From assembly GCA_016868315.1 (NCBI GenBank), contig VGHE01000001.1, positions 490,897 through 554,896 of the forward strand: a stretch of 64,000 bases of DNA. The letters are read 5' to 3'. Positions 18,717 through 28,936 of the stretch are shown here, one piece after another. The stretch's first letter is position 1; each line of letters starts with the position of its first letter. Source of the stretch: Betaproteobacteria bacterium. GTDB lineage: Bacteria > Bdellovibrionota_B > Oligoflexia > Silvanigrellales > Silvanigrellaceae. The notes beneath the pieces are model-generated. The model made no database searches, was not told the DNA's origin, and saw only the letters and a program-made list of their open reading frames with translations. A program made the position numbers and the translations under genes.

Positions 18717-19426
18717 AGATGCTCAAATACGCAAAACTTATCGACTCGGCGATGGATGCCATTGCTGATATTCAAGATGGCGCCACCCTGATGGTGGGCG
18801 GTTTTGGTTTGTGTGGCATTCCAGAGAATTTGATTGAGGCATTGAGGGTGAAGGGGGTTAAGAACCTCACCTGCATTTCCAACAACGCAGGTGTCGATGA
18901 CTTCGGCCTCGGTAAGCTACTGCAAACCGGCCAAATCAAAAAAATGATTTCAAGCTACGTGGGCGAGAATAAGATTTTCGAACAACAGTTTCTTTCCGGA
19001 AAATTGGAGGTCGAGCTCACTCCACAGGGCAACCTCGCCGAGCGCATCCGTGCAGGTGGAGCTGGTATTCCGGCATTTTACACACCCACAGGTGTGGGAA
19101 CACTGGTTGCTGAAGGCAAGGAAACAAAGATTTTCGATGGGCGCGAATATGTGCTCGAGCGTGCGCTCAAGGCAGACTTCGCTCTTATCAAAGCGTGGCG
19201 CGCTGATCCTCATGGCAACTTGCAGTACAATATGACCGCCATGAACTTTAACCCCATGATGGCGACTGCGGCGAAAGTGACCATTGCTGAAGTCGAGGAA
19301 ATGGTGGGTGAGGGTGAAATGAACCCTCTCGCAATTCACACGCCAGCAGTTTACGTGAAGCGTTTGTTGTTGGGGCGTAACTATGAAAAGCGCATTGAAC
19401 AGCGTACTGTTCAGGCACGTGTTTGA
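18713..19426 (+). CDS. scoA: 3-oxoacid CoA-transferase, subunit A
   Basis: 237 residues with the family-I CoA-transferase alpha-subunit motif [18 protein letters not shown] near the N-terminus. The later segment [20 protein letters not shown] is also typical, as is [16 protein letters not shown]. With the B subunit it moves CoA from succinyl-CoA to acetoacetate or a similar ketoacid. It overlaps the Wzz-like gene's stop (ATGA), so it is co-transcribed with envelope genes despite a metabolic role. Confidence 0.92.
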   Translation: MKMLKYAKLIDSAMDAIADIQDGATLMVGGFGLCGIPENLIEALRVKGVKNLTCISNNAGVDDFGLGKLLQTGQIKKMISSYVGENKIFEQQFLSGKLEVELTPQGNLAERIRAGGAGIPAFYTPTGVGTLVAEGKETKIFDGREYVLERALKADFALIKAWRADPHGNLQYNMTAMNFNPMMATAAKVTIAEVEEMVGEGEMNPLAIHTPAVYVKRLLLGRNYEKRIEQRTVQARV

Positions 19427-19444
19427 GCGGAAGAGAGCACTACC

Positions 19445-20113
19445 ATGAGTTTCAAACTTTTGTCCCGAGAACAGCTTGCCAAACGTGCTGCCGCAGAATT
19501 GCGCCCTGGAATGTATGTGAACCTCGGCATTGGTATCCCCACGCTTGTGGCGAACGAAATCACTCCCGAAATGAACATCACCCTGCAATCTGAAAATGGC
19601 ATTCTCGGCATGGGGCCTTTTCCGTTCGCTGGGTTCGAGCGAGCCGATCTCATCAACGCGGGCAAGCAAACCGTGACCTTGTTGCCCGGAGCGTCTGTGT
19701 TTTCCTCGGCCGATTCTTTCGCAATGATTCGCGGCGGGCATATTGATCTCACCGTTTTGGGCGCAATGGAGGTGTCCGAAAAAGGGGATATCGCCAACTG
19801 GATGATTCCCGGAAAAATGGTGAAGGGAATGGGTGGTGCCATGGATCTCGTTGCCGGTTCACCGAATGTGGTGGTGGTCATGCAGCATTGCGCTCCCGAT
19901 GGCAGCCCTAAGGTTTTGAAGAACTGCAAGCTTCCCCTCACTGGTAAAAATTGTGTGAAGAAGATTATTTCGGATCGCGCGGCCATGGTTGTTACGGGCG
20001 AAGGATTGGTTGTTACGGAAATTATCCAAGGTCTGAGTTTCGAAGAGCTGCAGGCCTGTACCGAAGCCCGTTTGTTGAAGTCGCCTGAAGGAATCAAGGT
20101 TCTCAATCCGTGA
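19445..20113 (+). CDS. scoB: 3-oxoacid CoA-transferase, subunit B
   Basis: 222 residues carrying YVNLGIGIPTLVANEI and the active-site segment SENGILGMGPFPF, in which the glutamate forms the CoA thioester in this family. GGHIDLTVLGAMEVSEKGDIANWMIPGK and the glycine-rich VKGMGGAMDLV are also conserved. It starts 18 bases after scoA and would form the heterotetramer with it. Its stop overlaps the GTG start of aroA. Confidence 0.93.
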   Translation: MSFKLLSREQLAKRAAAELRPGMYVNLGIGIPTLVANEITPEMNITLQSENGILGMGPFPFAGFERADLINAGKQTVTLLPGASVFSSADSFAMIRGGHIDLTVLGAMEVSEKGDIANWMIPGKMVKGMGGAMDLVAGSPNVVVVMQHCAPDGSPKVLKNCKLPLTGKNCVKKIISDRAAMVVTGEGLVVTEIIQGLSFEELQACTEARLLKSPEGIKVLNP

Positions 20114-21495
20114 CGCTTGCTGCTTGCAAGGCGTTATTTGAACCCTCGCTACCTGCGCATTTGGTGCAGAGTCTGCGTGTTACGGGGTGTTCGAGTCGCT
20201 TGTGGCGGTTGAGCGTGCCGGGTTCTAAAAGTGTGACCAACCGCGCCATCGTCCTTGCCGGTCTGGCGGGGCAGCCCATTGAAATAATTTCGCCGCTTCT
20301 TGCCGACGATACCTGGTGGGGCTTCGTTGCCCTCGAAGGGCTGGGTTTCGATTTGGATGTTTCACGGCTACCAGATCGCGTTGTTGTTGGAGCCTGCACT
20401 CGCTCCGATAATAAAAGAGTTGAACTTCATTTAGGGCAGGCTGGTACTCTTGCACGTTTTCTGCCGGCATTGTTGCTCAATTGGAAAACCGTGCAATCGG
20501 GCAGCGCGCTTGAATCGTTCTTTCTCGATGCCAATGCACAACTCAAACGCCGGCCGCTCACACCTTTACTGCAAGCGTTGCGTGGTCTTGGCGCGCAAAT
20601 TGAATCCGATGTATTGCCCCTTGAAATTCGTCCGGCTGTGCTGCAAGGCGAGACAACCATCGACGGTTCGCAGTCGGGGCAGTTTGTCAGCGGCCTGCTG
20701 ATTGCTGCCGCAGGAGCGCGCAGGGCGGTGCGTATTATGCGCACGCAGGGGTTGGTGCAGCCCGATTACGTGCGCATCACTCTGGCCATGCTCGCTGAAT
20801 TCGGGGCGCATGTGGAATACGATTCCGAGCTGCGTGAATTTTCGGTCGCAGCACAGGAATGGAAACCACCTTCTTCCTACACAGTAGAAGCCGATGCCTC
20901 CACGGCGTGTTACTTTATGGCGCTGGCTTGCGCACTTGGTGCTGAGCTGCAAATAGAAAATTTAGGAAGCTCAACCTTACAGCCCGATTTTCAGTTCCTC
21001 GGATTGCTCAAGCAGTTTGGATTTGCGGTTCATTGGAATGCGCACAGCTGCGGTGTTGCTGCTGAGCTTTCAAATACAAATGCAGCTTCAGAGTGTGCGC
21101 TTCACTTCGACATGTCTGCTTGCAGCGACCAGGCCATCACCGCAGGGGTGATGGCGCTGTGCACAGGGCGTGCGCTGCATGTTTCGGGGGTGGCGCACAT
21201 TCGTCATCATGAATCCGATCGCATTGCAGCCTTCTGTGCCAATGCGCGCGCCTTGGGAGTGGCCGTGCAGGAATATCCGGATGGATTTCTGGTTCCCGCT
21301 GGAACCCGCGCGTTCGAACTCGCAGGCGCGTGGCGTACACACAGCGATCACCGCTTTGCACTTGCAGGCATTGTGCTAGCAGCATGTGCACCGCAGGTGA
21401 GTGTGTTAGATGCGGGCTGTATGAAAAAAACAGCGCCGCATTTCGTTGAACAGCTCACTGGGTTGGGTTTTCAATTTGCTCAGGGAATAGTGTAA
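20110..21495 (+). CDS. aroA: 3-phosphoshikimate 1-carboxyvinyltransferase (EPSP synthase), divergent
   Basis: 461 residues. Family marks are LSVPGSKSVTNRAIVLAGLA, GSQSGQFVSGLLIAA, VEADASTACYFMAL, HESDRIAAF, HSDHRFALAGIVLA and the C-terminal KKTAPHFVEQL. EPSP synthase joins PEP to shikimate-3-phosphate in the chorismate pathway. Two classical sites are altered: the usual NAGTAxR reads QAGTLAR here, and the Lys of the KE(S/T)DR motif is His. That makes it a divergent class rather than a broken gene. GTG at 20110 overlaps the scoB stop. Its end overlaps the convergent giant lipoprotein gene by 16 bases. Confidence 0.88.
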   Translation: MTLAACKALFEPSLPAHLVQSLRVTGCSSRLWRLSVPGSKSVTNRAIVLAGLAGQPIEIISPLLADDTWWGFVALEGLGFDLDVSRLPDRVVVGACTRSDNKRVELHLGQAGTLARFLPALLLNWKTVQSGSALESFFLDANAQLKRRPLTPLLQALRGLGAQIESDVLPLEIRPAVLQGETTIDGSQSGQFVSGLLIAAAGARRAVRIMRTQGLVQPDYVRITLAMLAEFGAHVEYDSELREFSVAAQEWKPPSSYTVEADASTACYFMALACALGAELQIENLGSSTLQPDFQFLGLLKQFGFAVHWNAHSCGVAAELSNTNAASECALHFDMSACSDQAITAGVMALCTGRALHVSGVAHIRHHESDRIAAFCANARALGVAVQEYPDGFLVPAGTRAFELAGAWRTHSDHRFALAGIVLAACAPQVSVLDAGCMKKTAPHFVEQLTGLGFQFAQGIV

Positions 21496-24400
21496 ACGCT
21501 GCACGTCCGTGGGCGGAGGTTGGCGTTGGCGGTCACATTTGCGGTCCAGTTCACCAGGACGGGGACTTTGGAGCAGTATTGAACATCACCACTCGGATCG
21601 CAGTCATCTGCCAGACCATTCCCGCTCGCGGTTACATTGTTGTTGCCTAATTGTCCTTCGAGCCCTTCTCCCCAGCACTTAACTTCACCATCAAAGGTGA
21701 CTGCGCAGGTGTGGCGTCCACCTGCACTCAGTGCAACGACATTTGAGTTTGCAGATCCCAATGTTGAGACTTCTACGGGACTCGAATTGTTTGTCGTTGC
21801 ATTATTTCCAAGCTGTCCGCTTTCGTTGGCTCCCCAGCACAGCACAGCATGATTCGAGCGGAGAGCGCAGGTGTGGTTCCGGCCTGCAGAGAGTGAAACC
21901 ACATTGGAAAGGGTTCCTGCTCCGGCAATTCCTTTGACTTGAACAGGAGTGTGGGTGCTTGTGGTGGTGTTGTCGCCCAGCTGGCCGCTTGCATTCAAGC
22001 CCCAACAGAACACCGCGCCATCGTTACGCAAAGCACATGAATGCTTTTCACCCGCTACAACCTGCGTGAACCAAGTCGTGTTGCTTGTCGTGCCTTGTGA
22101 ACCCGCGGCAACCGCAATTGCAGTGTTGCTTGAAGTGGTCGCAAGAGCAGCGCCAATTTGGCCATTAGAGTTAGAGCCCCAACAGTAGAGCCCAGCTGTG
22201 AAATCAGCATGATATTTGAGCGCAGCACATGTGTGCGACCCACCAACAGCAACCGAACGGACATGAGCCAAAGCTGGGAAGGTGTCTGGAGTGCCAGGAA
22301 CCAATCGAACAACCTGAACAGCGCTGCTGCTGTCTGTTGTCGAATTGTTTCCCAGTTGCCCAGACGCACCTAAGCCCCAGCAGCTCACATTGCCCGCAGC
22401 TGTCACTGCGCATGCGTGAGAACCGTTTTTGCTCGCAGAAATCGCCACAGGATCGGTGAGCCCTTTAACAAGGGTAGCACTTGGAATTTGTGAGGCAGAG
22501 GTCGAGACACCGCCGCGGCCGAGCTGGAAGAAGTCATTGTTACCCCAGCAACTGACACCCTGTGTAGTGCTTCCCAAGAGGCAGGTAAATTCCTTCCCTG
22601 CTGCAATCTGGGTATGCGTAAAACTCGGAATGTTTGTTGTAACAATGGCTGAGGGCATCTTGAAATTGCCGTTTGGATCTCCGAGTCGCCCGCTGCCGCT
22701 GCTTCCCCAACATTTGGTGGTTCCGGTTGCTTCAATCAGGCATGTATGAGCATTGCCCGCAGATATGGATACAAAAGGTGAGGCTGTGCACGTGCGGCAT
22801 CCACTCGTAGTCACGTAGTTCGGTTGTTGACCATCACTGTGCATTTCGAGTGCTGTGGTCGCAGCGCCCTCGGTTCCGCCCTGGCGCACTGCAAGTGCTT
22901 CGAGTGTGCGTGTGATTGTGTAATTTGCGCTGTTAGCAACCGCACTTAAAATCTGCGTGACCGGCGGGTTGAAGCCTGCACCCGCGAGTGTGCCCTGATT
23001 GACAAGAATATTCGCTGTTGCAGAGCCCGTAGAGGTTGTTTTGGTGGGCGGTGAAGGCAGAAGAGGCGTTGTTAAAAGTTGCGCCGTTAGGTCTGTGTTG
23101 AAGGTTGCTGTTCCCGTTGAGCCTGCAATATTTCCAGTACTGGCAACCGCGCCAGGTGCAGACGTCGAGGCTTCCCAATTCAGATTGCTAACGTTCGCAG
23201 ATGCCGTAATATTACTGCTGCTTTCAACAAGGCAGGTGTCGGAAATTGTGGGTGTCGCTGGTGCAACTGCAGTCAGCGTGAAATTCGAAACGACCACGGA
23301 GTGAGTGCTCAATGCGGTGCACGCGTTTGAAGTGTCGCAGGCCTTGAGTCGATAACGGCAGGATCCAAATGCTCCGGAGGTTGCAAAGGCGCCTGTGATG
23401 CTCGTGTCACCGGCCGTTGAAGAGATTGTTGCAGGACAAGAAAATCCCTCCGAAATACTCGCCGCCGTTTCGGCTGATTCAAGAATGTACGTTAAGGTGT
23501 CGTTTTCCACGTCGGTGGCTCCGGTGCAGCCACTCAGAGTCCAGGCACTCCCGTCTGAAATTTTAGTGCGGAAAACGTTTCCAGTATCTAGACCTGTGCA
23601 ACTCACAGTGCCCGTGGGTGCATCATTCTCAGCCGCAATATTCAAGGTCACTGGCTCGGTATCGCTGAGTGCACCTGTGCCTCCGTTTGCATTATCATTG
23701 ATGCTGATATCGAAGCTGGCGTTGCCATTTGAATTCGCAGCAAGGGTCACTGTTGCGGTGCAATTAGCACCGTCCTGTCCAAAGGTAACTCCGGTGATCT
23801 GGGCTGTAGCATTGCTAAATGTTGCTGATGCGCATGCAAGAGCGCCATCTGGGTCGTTTAGCGTAAAGGGAACAACCGGAGCAGGGTTTGGATCCTCTGT
23901 GACGGCAGGCAGGGTACCCAGGGTGATTGTCGGTGCATCGTTTTCACCCGTGATGGTGATTTGGAATGTTCTTGAAGCTGAGAGTTGCGTGGGGTCTGTC
24001 ACGATGAATGTTAGGAGAGTGGAACCTGTGGCATTCAATACCGGAGTGACTCGCACCTCACAGTTTGGAAATGCGCCGGCAAAGGAGATTCCAGTTGTCG
24101 TTGACACTTTGCTTTGGTCGTTTGAGAGAACAAGGATACCTGTGCTGCAGGAAAGCGGGTCGCCATCCGGGTCGCCCAGAACAACAGGAATTGCAACGAG
24201 TTTGTCTTCAGCTGTTGTCTGGTTTGCAATCACACCCATGGTTGGACTGTCGGGCCGCGGGTTCACTTCCAATGTGAAACTTTCCAGATCCTGAGCCAGA
24301 CCATCACTGAGTTGCACAGTGACCAAACTGCTACCGCTTTTGTTCGCAGCCGGAGTGAGTGTCATGAGGCATTTTCCGGGCTGATTGCCTTCGGTGAAAC

Positions 24401-27400
24401 TCACGGCGTTCAATGGCAAGAGTGTTGAGTCAGTGGAGCTCTCGACACTCAAGGCAGCTGCACAGACGAGTGCGCTGTCAACGTCAGAAACAGTGAGTTC
24501 AATCGCCGAAGTCGGGAGATCTTCGTCAGTGATTTGGTTTGCGATGGCTTCCAGAATAGGGGGATCGTTCTCAGCAGCAACATTCAGTGTCACTCTCTTG
24601 GTATCACTGAGTGATCCTGCGCCTCCGTTCGCACTGTCATTGACGATGATGTCGAAGCTGGCAGAGCCATTTGAATTCGCTGCTAAAGCCACAGTGGCTG
24701 TGCAGTTTGCTCCATCATGTCCAGATGTAACTCCCGTGACCTGGCTACTGGCGTTGCTGAATGTAGCAGATGAGCAATCAAGAGAGCCATCGGGATCAGT
24801 AATCGTAAAGGGTACAACAGGGTTCGTGACTGGATCCTCGGTCACAGTGGGCAAGACACCCAATGTGATTTTGGGAGGATCATTAACTCCAGTGATGGTG
24901 AGGTTGGTCGATGCTGCGGAAGAAGTGAGTGTGCCATCGGTGATTGTGAAACCCAGTGTGGTTGTTCCATGCTTATTGGCAACAGGTACAACAATCGCCT
25001 TACAATCGCCCCAAGTTCCCGAGAATGCAATCGACTGAATGAAAGAAGCATCTCGCGTGAAGCTGAGGTGTGTTGCACTGCAACTCAGTGCACCATCGTT
25101 GTCTCCCAGTGTTAAGTTGATTTCTATTTGCGTATCTTCATCGATTGTTGCAGTGGCCGGTGCCGTAATTGTCGGCGCATCGTTTTGTGAAGTTACGGTC
25201 AAATTGACTGTTGCAGCGGAAGTTCCTCCAGCTCCATCAGCAACATTCAGTGTGATGATTGCGCTGCCATGCTGATTTGCAGCTGGCGTAATTGTAAGTG
25301 TGCAGGCTGTTGTTGCGACTCCATTGGTCACACTCAGAGTTCCACCCGTGACAACGAGTGACCCTGCCGGCAATAGAGTTGGATTGTTCGCACTCGGAGT
25401 CACCGCAGTTCCGCATGAAATTGAATTAGTGTCGTCAACCAGGTCAAACATGATGGTCTGATCTGCAGGCTGTGGGTCTTCTGGCATGGATTTCGACGTA
25501 GTTGAGAAATTCTGCAGCTGAGGAGCATCGTTGACCGAATTGACTGTCAGAGTGAATTTCTTGGTGACTTGCGTTTCATTATCCGAGAGCTGAACGGTGA
25601 TCGTGGATGTTCCGTGTTGGTTCGCTACTGGTTTTAGAGTCATTCTACACTTGCCTGAGCTGGGCGGATTTTCATCGAAACTGATGTTTGCTGGGTTGAT
25701 TGGTAGCAGGTCAGCATTCGTAGAACTGACGACCGAAAGTGAGTTCGCGCAAGTGAGTGTTGACTCTAAGTCGGCAATTGAAATGTTTCCAATCGACACG
25801 GGAGTGTCCTCGCTCGTGCTGATATCGGGCAAGTCTGAGAGCGTGGGGGCGTCATTTTGCGGAGTCACATTCAAACGGATGTAATAATCAGTGTGATCGG
25901 TTCCGTCTGATGCTCTGATTGTGATGTCTGAGGAACCAGAAGCATTTGCTGCAGGGGAAAGAGTCACTCTGCATTTTTCGCTATTATTTGTATCGATGGC
26001 AAAACTGATATTCTGAGTCGGCAAAACTGACGTGTCGCTCGATGAAGTTGCAGACAAGCTACCGCCGCATGTGAACTGTGAGTCGACGTCTGCGAGAGTC
26101 AGGTTGCCGAGAATCAGGGCAGTGTCTTCGTTTGTGTTGAGTGTTCCCGGATTACTCAAATCCAAGCTCAGGGCTGCATTGCCTTCGAGTGTTGGAGCAT
26201 CATTCGTGGGTGTTACGGTCAATGTAAACTGTTGCTCTGCATTAAGCGAACCGTCAGAAACACGCACTGTTACAAGCGCCATACCATGTTGGTTCGCAGC
26301 TGGAGTTAATCTAATTTTGCATTTTCCCGTGTTTGTTGTGTCGTCTGCAAAACTGATGTTTCCAGTCGGCAAAAGAGTTGTGTTGTTCGATGAAACAGCC
26401 GACATGCTTCCATTGCAGGTCAACGTTGTGCCAGGATCGACGTCGTCGATTGCCACATTCAATATCTCTTTTGCTGTGTCTTCAGCCGTGCTTGTGTCTG
26501 AGATGGCAGACAGGGTCGGTGCATCATTTATTGAAGCTATGGAGACAGCTTGAACAAACGGCGCACCGCCATCTGCCAGCGTCACGGTGATGTCTGTGCT
26601 TCCACTCGCATTCGCCACAGGGTTGAGCGTGAGCTTACAGCCACCGCTGATTGCCGAAGCCACGTTGGATTGTCCGTTGGTCACCCGTAAAGTGTTGCTG
26701 GAAGAGTAAGTCACCATGGTTGGGCAATTGAGATCACCGTCTACGTCTGTCACATCAAACCGTAATTCGAATGGCAAATCCTCGGTGGGAGTTCCCACAA
26801 TCTGTTTTGTACCGACCACAAACGGGTCAGGTTGCCCTGCCACGTTTACTTTGTACGTGAAGTTAGAGGTCGTGTTGAAGTCGGTCAGGGCGATGTTTAG
26901 TGTAACCAGTCCGAATTTATTTGCCTCGGGAACCAACTGAACCTGACAAAAGGGAAAGACTCCTGAAACGGTGATTTTCGATTTCTGTAAAATAGCTTGG
27001 TCGGGCGCACTCAAATTGAAATCATATACTGCAGAGCAGAGTCCCAAATCACTCTCATCATCTTGCGCGAGCAACTGGAAAGTGGGTGTTGTTGAGATCG
27101 TCACATCTTCATTGATGGTTGCAGTTCCGGTTGATGCATTTACAGTTCCGCTTGGCCCCGTGAAGCCAAGGAAAATCGGAGAACGATTTGCAGCCAGCAC
27201 GTTCACAACCACCCTTTTTTCATCGGAGCATTGGCCGCTCGGGTCGCACGCCTGGTAGCGGAATTCATCTTGGCCTATAAAAGTTGCGACCGGCTGGTAC
27301 TCAAAGGTTTCTGATGATGTCTGGCGCAGAACACCTTGCTTACTGAGAGTAGAAATCCGGTAGAGGACACTATCGCCATTGGGGTCTGTCGCTGCCTCGG

Positions 27401-28820
27401 CTGTGTAGTTCAGTACGCTTCCCTGATTCATGCTCTCGGTCTGCAGCTCTGGAATTTCACCGGATTGAAAGACAGGTGGTGCCGAGCGCACGGTGACAAC
27501 CTCGCCGGCAATCTCATAAACTTTGTTTAATCCCCACAGCACGCGCACAAGGCATTGAACCTGGTCGCCTATTGCAAAAGGCTGAGTGTTGTAGAGGTAT
27601 GTTTTGCTCGTTGAAGGAAACGTCCAGTCAACGAGTGTTGTATTGCTCTTCTCCCAGCGGAAAGAATACTTCATTTGCTCGTTGCCCTGTCCGTCAATGC
27701 TACAAGAGAGTGGTTCAACATTTGAGATGCGTTTATTGGTAAAAAACACACCGCCAAAAAAACCTTCCCCTTCGAGAGCGTCTACAGATGCGCCAATCGC
27801 ATTGAAGCGAATGACAGGATCCGACTTTTTAAGGGAATCTCGCAGGAGTTTGAAATAGCCTCCAACTAACGGCTCTTTCAGAGCAGCTGATTTACGGATT
27901 GCATCGACCAGGCTCGTGCGTGTTTGGGTGTTGAGATTTGGTTTAACATATTCGTCAATAACTGCAGAAAAGTCGTTGATAGATTCCAGCGGCAGGCGGT
28001 TAACGAGTTTGATAAACAATGAAGTATTACTTTCAGCGGGGTCGAGTTTGCTGAGTGTCGCGAAGTAAAGTTGCCGTGATGCACTCAAGCTCAGAATCTG
28101 AGTTAGAGCAGCAAAATCAGTGGCCGCGCTGACTGCAGAGAGCTTTAATGAAACACTCAGGTAGTTCTCTCGATTTTGATTGTCGTCGGAGAAGGAAGAC
28201 CAAAGCTGCAAAACCTTCGCAATATTTTCGCGATTCGCCTTCGGGAAAAGAGTTTCGAGATTTGTTTTTAGGCTCTCGTTCTTTGCTGCGAGGCTCGCAA
28301 GTTTTTGAGCTTGGTTGAGAGCTTCGATTCGCTCTGCCGCGGCAGCGGATTCGATACCTTCTGCAATTTTTTGCAACGAAGCATCCACTTCTTCGGCAAT
28401 GCTGGTCAGCGTGCGAATGGCACCGGGCACCTGGCTGCGGGTCTCGTTTTGATTTCTAACACTCGCAACAGCTTTAAATACGGCATCCAGGGTCGTGTTT
28501 TTGTCTGACTGAGCGGGTTCACGGTTCAGAATGACACCCACGAGAGTGTTTAGGAGTTGCCTTTCATCTTCGGTCAGATTCGCAGTCAGGTTTTTATAAG
28601 TCGTACCCAGTGCAGGGTTCGAGATCGTGGTTTCGATTCTCTGCTGCATGGCAGTTCGTTCTTTGTTTTCCCATTTCACTGATGCTGTGGAATCGCAGCC
28701 ATTGAGCATTGGATTCGAAACGAGGACAAAACAAAACAACGCGAAAATACGCCATTGCACCGGCATTTTCTCGGAATTCTTTGTTTTCAGAAATGTCGGG
28801 CATTTCAGCCGACGCCTCAT
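21480..28820 (-). CDS. Giant lipoprotein: cadherin-like tandem repeats plus seven-bladed RCC1 propeller
   Basis: 2446 residues. A long basic n-region leads to a hydrophobic signal with lipobox MLNGC (Cys42). A helical region of about 250 residues and one mixed domain follow. About 12 cadherin-like repeats of roughly 100 residues occupy residues 540-1730; they are marked by NDAPT junctions, a TxEDT motif and LxPAAN..G. A junction domain of about 280 residues (1731-2010) ends in QPNYVTT..CRTC. Seven RCC1 blades run to the C-terminus, each with H-x-C and CWG..GQLG. Most repeats and every blade carry a Cys pair, consistent with disulfides. It is probably surface-exposed and adhesive (inference). 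Start: AGGAGG at 28825-28830 supports ATG 28820; an ATG at 28766 would give a more usual signal length. Confidence 0.85.
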   Translation of the reverse strand: MRRRLKCPTFLKTKNSEKMPVQWRIFALFCFVLVSNPMLNGCDSTASVKWENKERTAMQQRIETTISNPALGTTYKNLTANLTEDERQLLNTLVGVILNREPAQSDKNTTLDAVFKAVASVRNQNETRSQVPGAIRTLTSIAEEVDASLQKIAEGIESAAAAERIEALNQAQKLASLAAKNESLKTNLETLFPKANRENIAKVLQLWSSFSDDNQNRENYLSVSLKLSAVSAATDFAALTQILSLSASRQLYFATLSKLDPAESNTSLFIKLVNRLPLESINDFSAVIDEYVKPNLNTQTRTSLVDAIRKSAALKEPLVGGYFKLLRDSLKKSDPVIRFNAIGASVDALEGEGFFGGVFFTNKRISNVEPLSCSIDGQGNEQMKYSFRWEKSNTTLVDWTFPSTSKTYLYNTQPFAIGDQVQCLVRVLWGLNKVYEIAGEVVTVRSAPPVFQSGEIPELQTESMNQGSVLNYTAEAATDPNGDSVLYRISTLSKQGVLRQTSSETFEYQPVATFIGQDEFRYQACDPSGQCSDEKRVVVNVLAANRSPIFLGFTGPSGTVNASTGTATINEDVTISTTPTFQLLAQDDESDLGLCSAVYDFNLSAPDQAILQKSKITVSGVFPFCQVQLVPEANKFGLVTLNIALTDFNTTSNFTYKVNVAGQPDPFVVGTKQIVGTPTEDLPFELRFDVTDVDGDLNCPTMVTYSSSNTLRVTNGQSNVASAISGGCKLTLNPVANASGSTDITVTLADGGAPFVQAVSIASINDAPTLSAISDTSTAEDTAKEILNVAIDDVDPGTTLTCNGSMSAVSSNNTTLLPTGNISFADDTTNTGKCKIRLTPAANQHGMALVTVRVSDGSLNAEQQFTLTVTPTNDAPTLEGNAALSLDLSNPGTLNTNEDTALILGNLTLADVDSQFTCGGSLSATSSSDTSVLPTQNISFAIDTNNSEKCRVTLSPAANASGSSDITIRASDGTDHTDYYIRLNVTPQNDAPTLSDLPDISTSEDTPVSIGNISIADLESTLTCANSLSVVSSTNADLLPINPANISFDENPPSSGKCRMTLKPVANQHGTSTITVQLSDNETQVTKKFTLTVNSVNDAPQLQNFSTTSKSMPEDPQPADQTIMFDLVDDTNSISCGTAVTPSANNPTLLPAGSLVVTGGTLSVTNGVATTACTLTITPAANQHGSAIITLNVADGAGGTSAATVNLTVTSQNDAPTITAPATATIDEDTQIEINLTLGDNDGALSCSATHLSFTRDASFIQSIAFSGTWGDCKAIVVPVANKHGTTTLGFTITDGTLTSSAASTNLTITGVNDPPKITLGVLPTVTEDPVTNPVVPFTITDPDGSLDCSSATFSNASSQVTGVTSGHDGANCTATVALAANSNGSASFDIIVNDSANGGAGSLSDTKRVTLNVAAENDPPILEAIANQITDEDLPTSAIELTVSDVDSALVCAAALSVESSTDSTLLPLNAVSFTEGNQPGKCLMTLTPAANKSGSSLVTVQLSDGLAQDLESFTLEVNPRPDSPTMGVIANQTTAEDKLVAIPVVLGDPDGDPLSCSTGILVLSNDQSKVSTTTGISFAGAFPNCEVRVTPVLNATGSTLLTFIVTDPTQLSASRTFQITITGENDAPTITLGTLPAVTEDPNPAPVVPFTLNDPDGALACASATFSNATAQITGVTFGQDGANCTATVTLAANSNGNASFDISINDNANGGTGALSDTEPVTLNIAAENDAPTGTVSCTGLDTGNVFRTKISDGSAWTLSGCTGATDVENDTLTYILESAETAASISEGFSCPATISSTAGDTSITGAFATSGAFGSCRYRLKACDTSNACTALSTHSVVVSNFTLTAVAPATPTISDTCLVESSSNITASANVSNLNWEASTSAPGAVASTGNIAGSTGTATFNTDLTAQLLTTPLLPSPPTKTTSTGSATANILVNQGTLAGAGFNPPVTQILSAVANSANYTITRTLEALAVRQGGTEGAATTALEMHSDGQQPNYVTTSGCRTCTASPFVSISAGNAHTCLIEATGTTKCWGSSGSGRLGDPNGNFKMPSAIVTTNIPSFTHTQIAAGKEFTCLLGSTTQGVSCWGNNDFFQLGRGGVSTSASQIPSATLVKGLTDPVAISASKNGSHACAVTAAGNVSCWGLGASGQLGNNSTTDSSSAVQVVRLVPGTPDTFPALAHVRSVAVGGSHTCAALKYHADFTAGLYCWGSNSNGQIGAALATTSSNTAIAVAAGSQGTTSNTTWFTQVVAGEKHSCALRNDGAVFCWGLNASGQLGDNTTTSTHTPVQVKGIAGAGTLSNVVSLSAGRNHTCALRSNHAVLCWGANESGQLGNNATTNNSSPVEVSTLGSANSNVVALSAGGRHTCAVTFDGEVKCWGEGLEGQLGNNNVTASGNGLADDCDPSGDVQYCSKVPVLVNWTANVTANANLRPRTCSVYTIP

Positions 28821-28936
28821 TCGCCCTCCTAATGAGAGCAATTTCGGCTTTTTCGGGAAACTTTTGAGGATACCTGGGCTTTGCGTAGCGGGCTTAAGTT
28901 GAGTTTTTCTTCAAGAAACTGTTTTCTTTGTCGAAA

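Noticed and set aside
18950-19741. 263-codon minus-strand frame across scoA and scoB
   Set aside because: Antisense shadow spanning two conserved genes.
23395-24294. 299-codon plus-strand frame
   Set aside because: It lies wholly inside the giant lipoprotein gene, antisense to the cadherin-like repeats, and similar shorter shadows recur with each repeat.
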